A DNA stretch of 5,037 nt from an uncultured Oscillospiraceae bacterium (GTDB lineage Bacteria > Bacillota > Clostridia > UBA1381), in contig CAMCPC010000112.1 of assembly GCA_945876665.1 (NCBI GenBank), positions 1 to 5,037 on the forward strand, written 5' to 3'. Shown one piece after another: positions 5,022 to 5,037 of this stretch. Numbering within the stretch: position 1 is the first letter of the stretch; each line of letters begins with the position of its first letter. The notes beneath the pieces were generated by a model. It did not search any database. It saw only the letters and a program-made list of their open reading frames with translations, and was not told the DNA's origin. The translations under genes were made by a program, and so were the position numbers.

Positions 5022-5037
5022 CACTTACTTGCAACCG

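Overview
The window reads like chromosomal DNA of a low-to-moderate GC Gram-positive anaerobe of class Clostridia, most likely a gut Oscillospiraceae/Ruminococcaceae-type bacterium. This rests on consensus sigma-A-type promoters, purine-rich Shine-Dalgarno sites, intrinsic terminators, and protein families typical of that group: an EF-G-like translation GTPase carrying a YacP/Rae1 domain, a zinc-ribbon/PrsW/FHA membrane protein, and a small two-helix K+ channel. The assignment is by inference; no marker gene is present.

Layout. Bases 1-44 are the last codons of an unidentified + strand gene, closed by an intrinsic terminator (48-74). A promoter with an extended -10 (80-108) then drives the main gene (142-2703, +). 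This is an 853-residue fusion of a translational GTPase of the EF-G/ribosomal-protection (TetM-like) superfamily with a C-terminal NYN nuclease domain resembling Bacillus Rae1 (YacP). A perfect 28-bp palindrome (2717-2744) separates it from a convergent gene (2775-4226, -) for a seven-or-more-helix PrsW-type intramembrane protease flanked by an N-terminal zinc ribbon and a C-terminal FHA domain. A near-perfect promoter (4302-4330, -) shows that the longest possible reading frame of this gene is wrong and that translation begins internally. Between it and the next gene lies about 270 bp of highly structured DNA (roughly 4358-4490). It holds nested and competing hairpins and a 30-codon GTG reading frame behind an excellent Shine-Dalgarno site, and may be an interspersed repeat. 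The last gene (4494-4910, -) encodes a minimal K+ channel with its own promoter (4949-4977) and RBS. A 13-bp-stem bidirectional terminator (4987-5021) closes the right side.

How the parts relate. The three genes do not form an obvious single pathway. The GTPase-nuclease is a stand-alone transcription unit on the opposite strand from the other two. The channel and the PrsW/FHA protein are codirectional membrane proteins, but each has its own promoter, so shared function is not implied. The most notable item is the GTPase-Rae1 fusion: one polypeptide joins a module that should enter the ribosomal A site to a nuclease family known to cut mRNA there. Its domain IV tip lacks the TetM tetracycline-displacing motif, so a resistance annotation would be doubtful.
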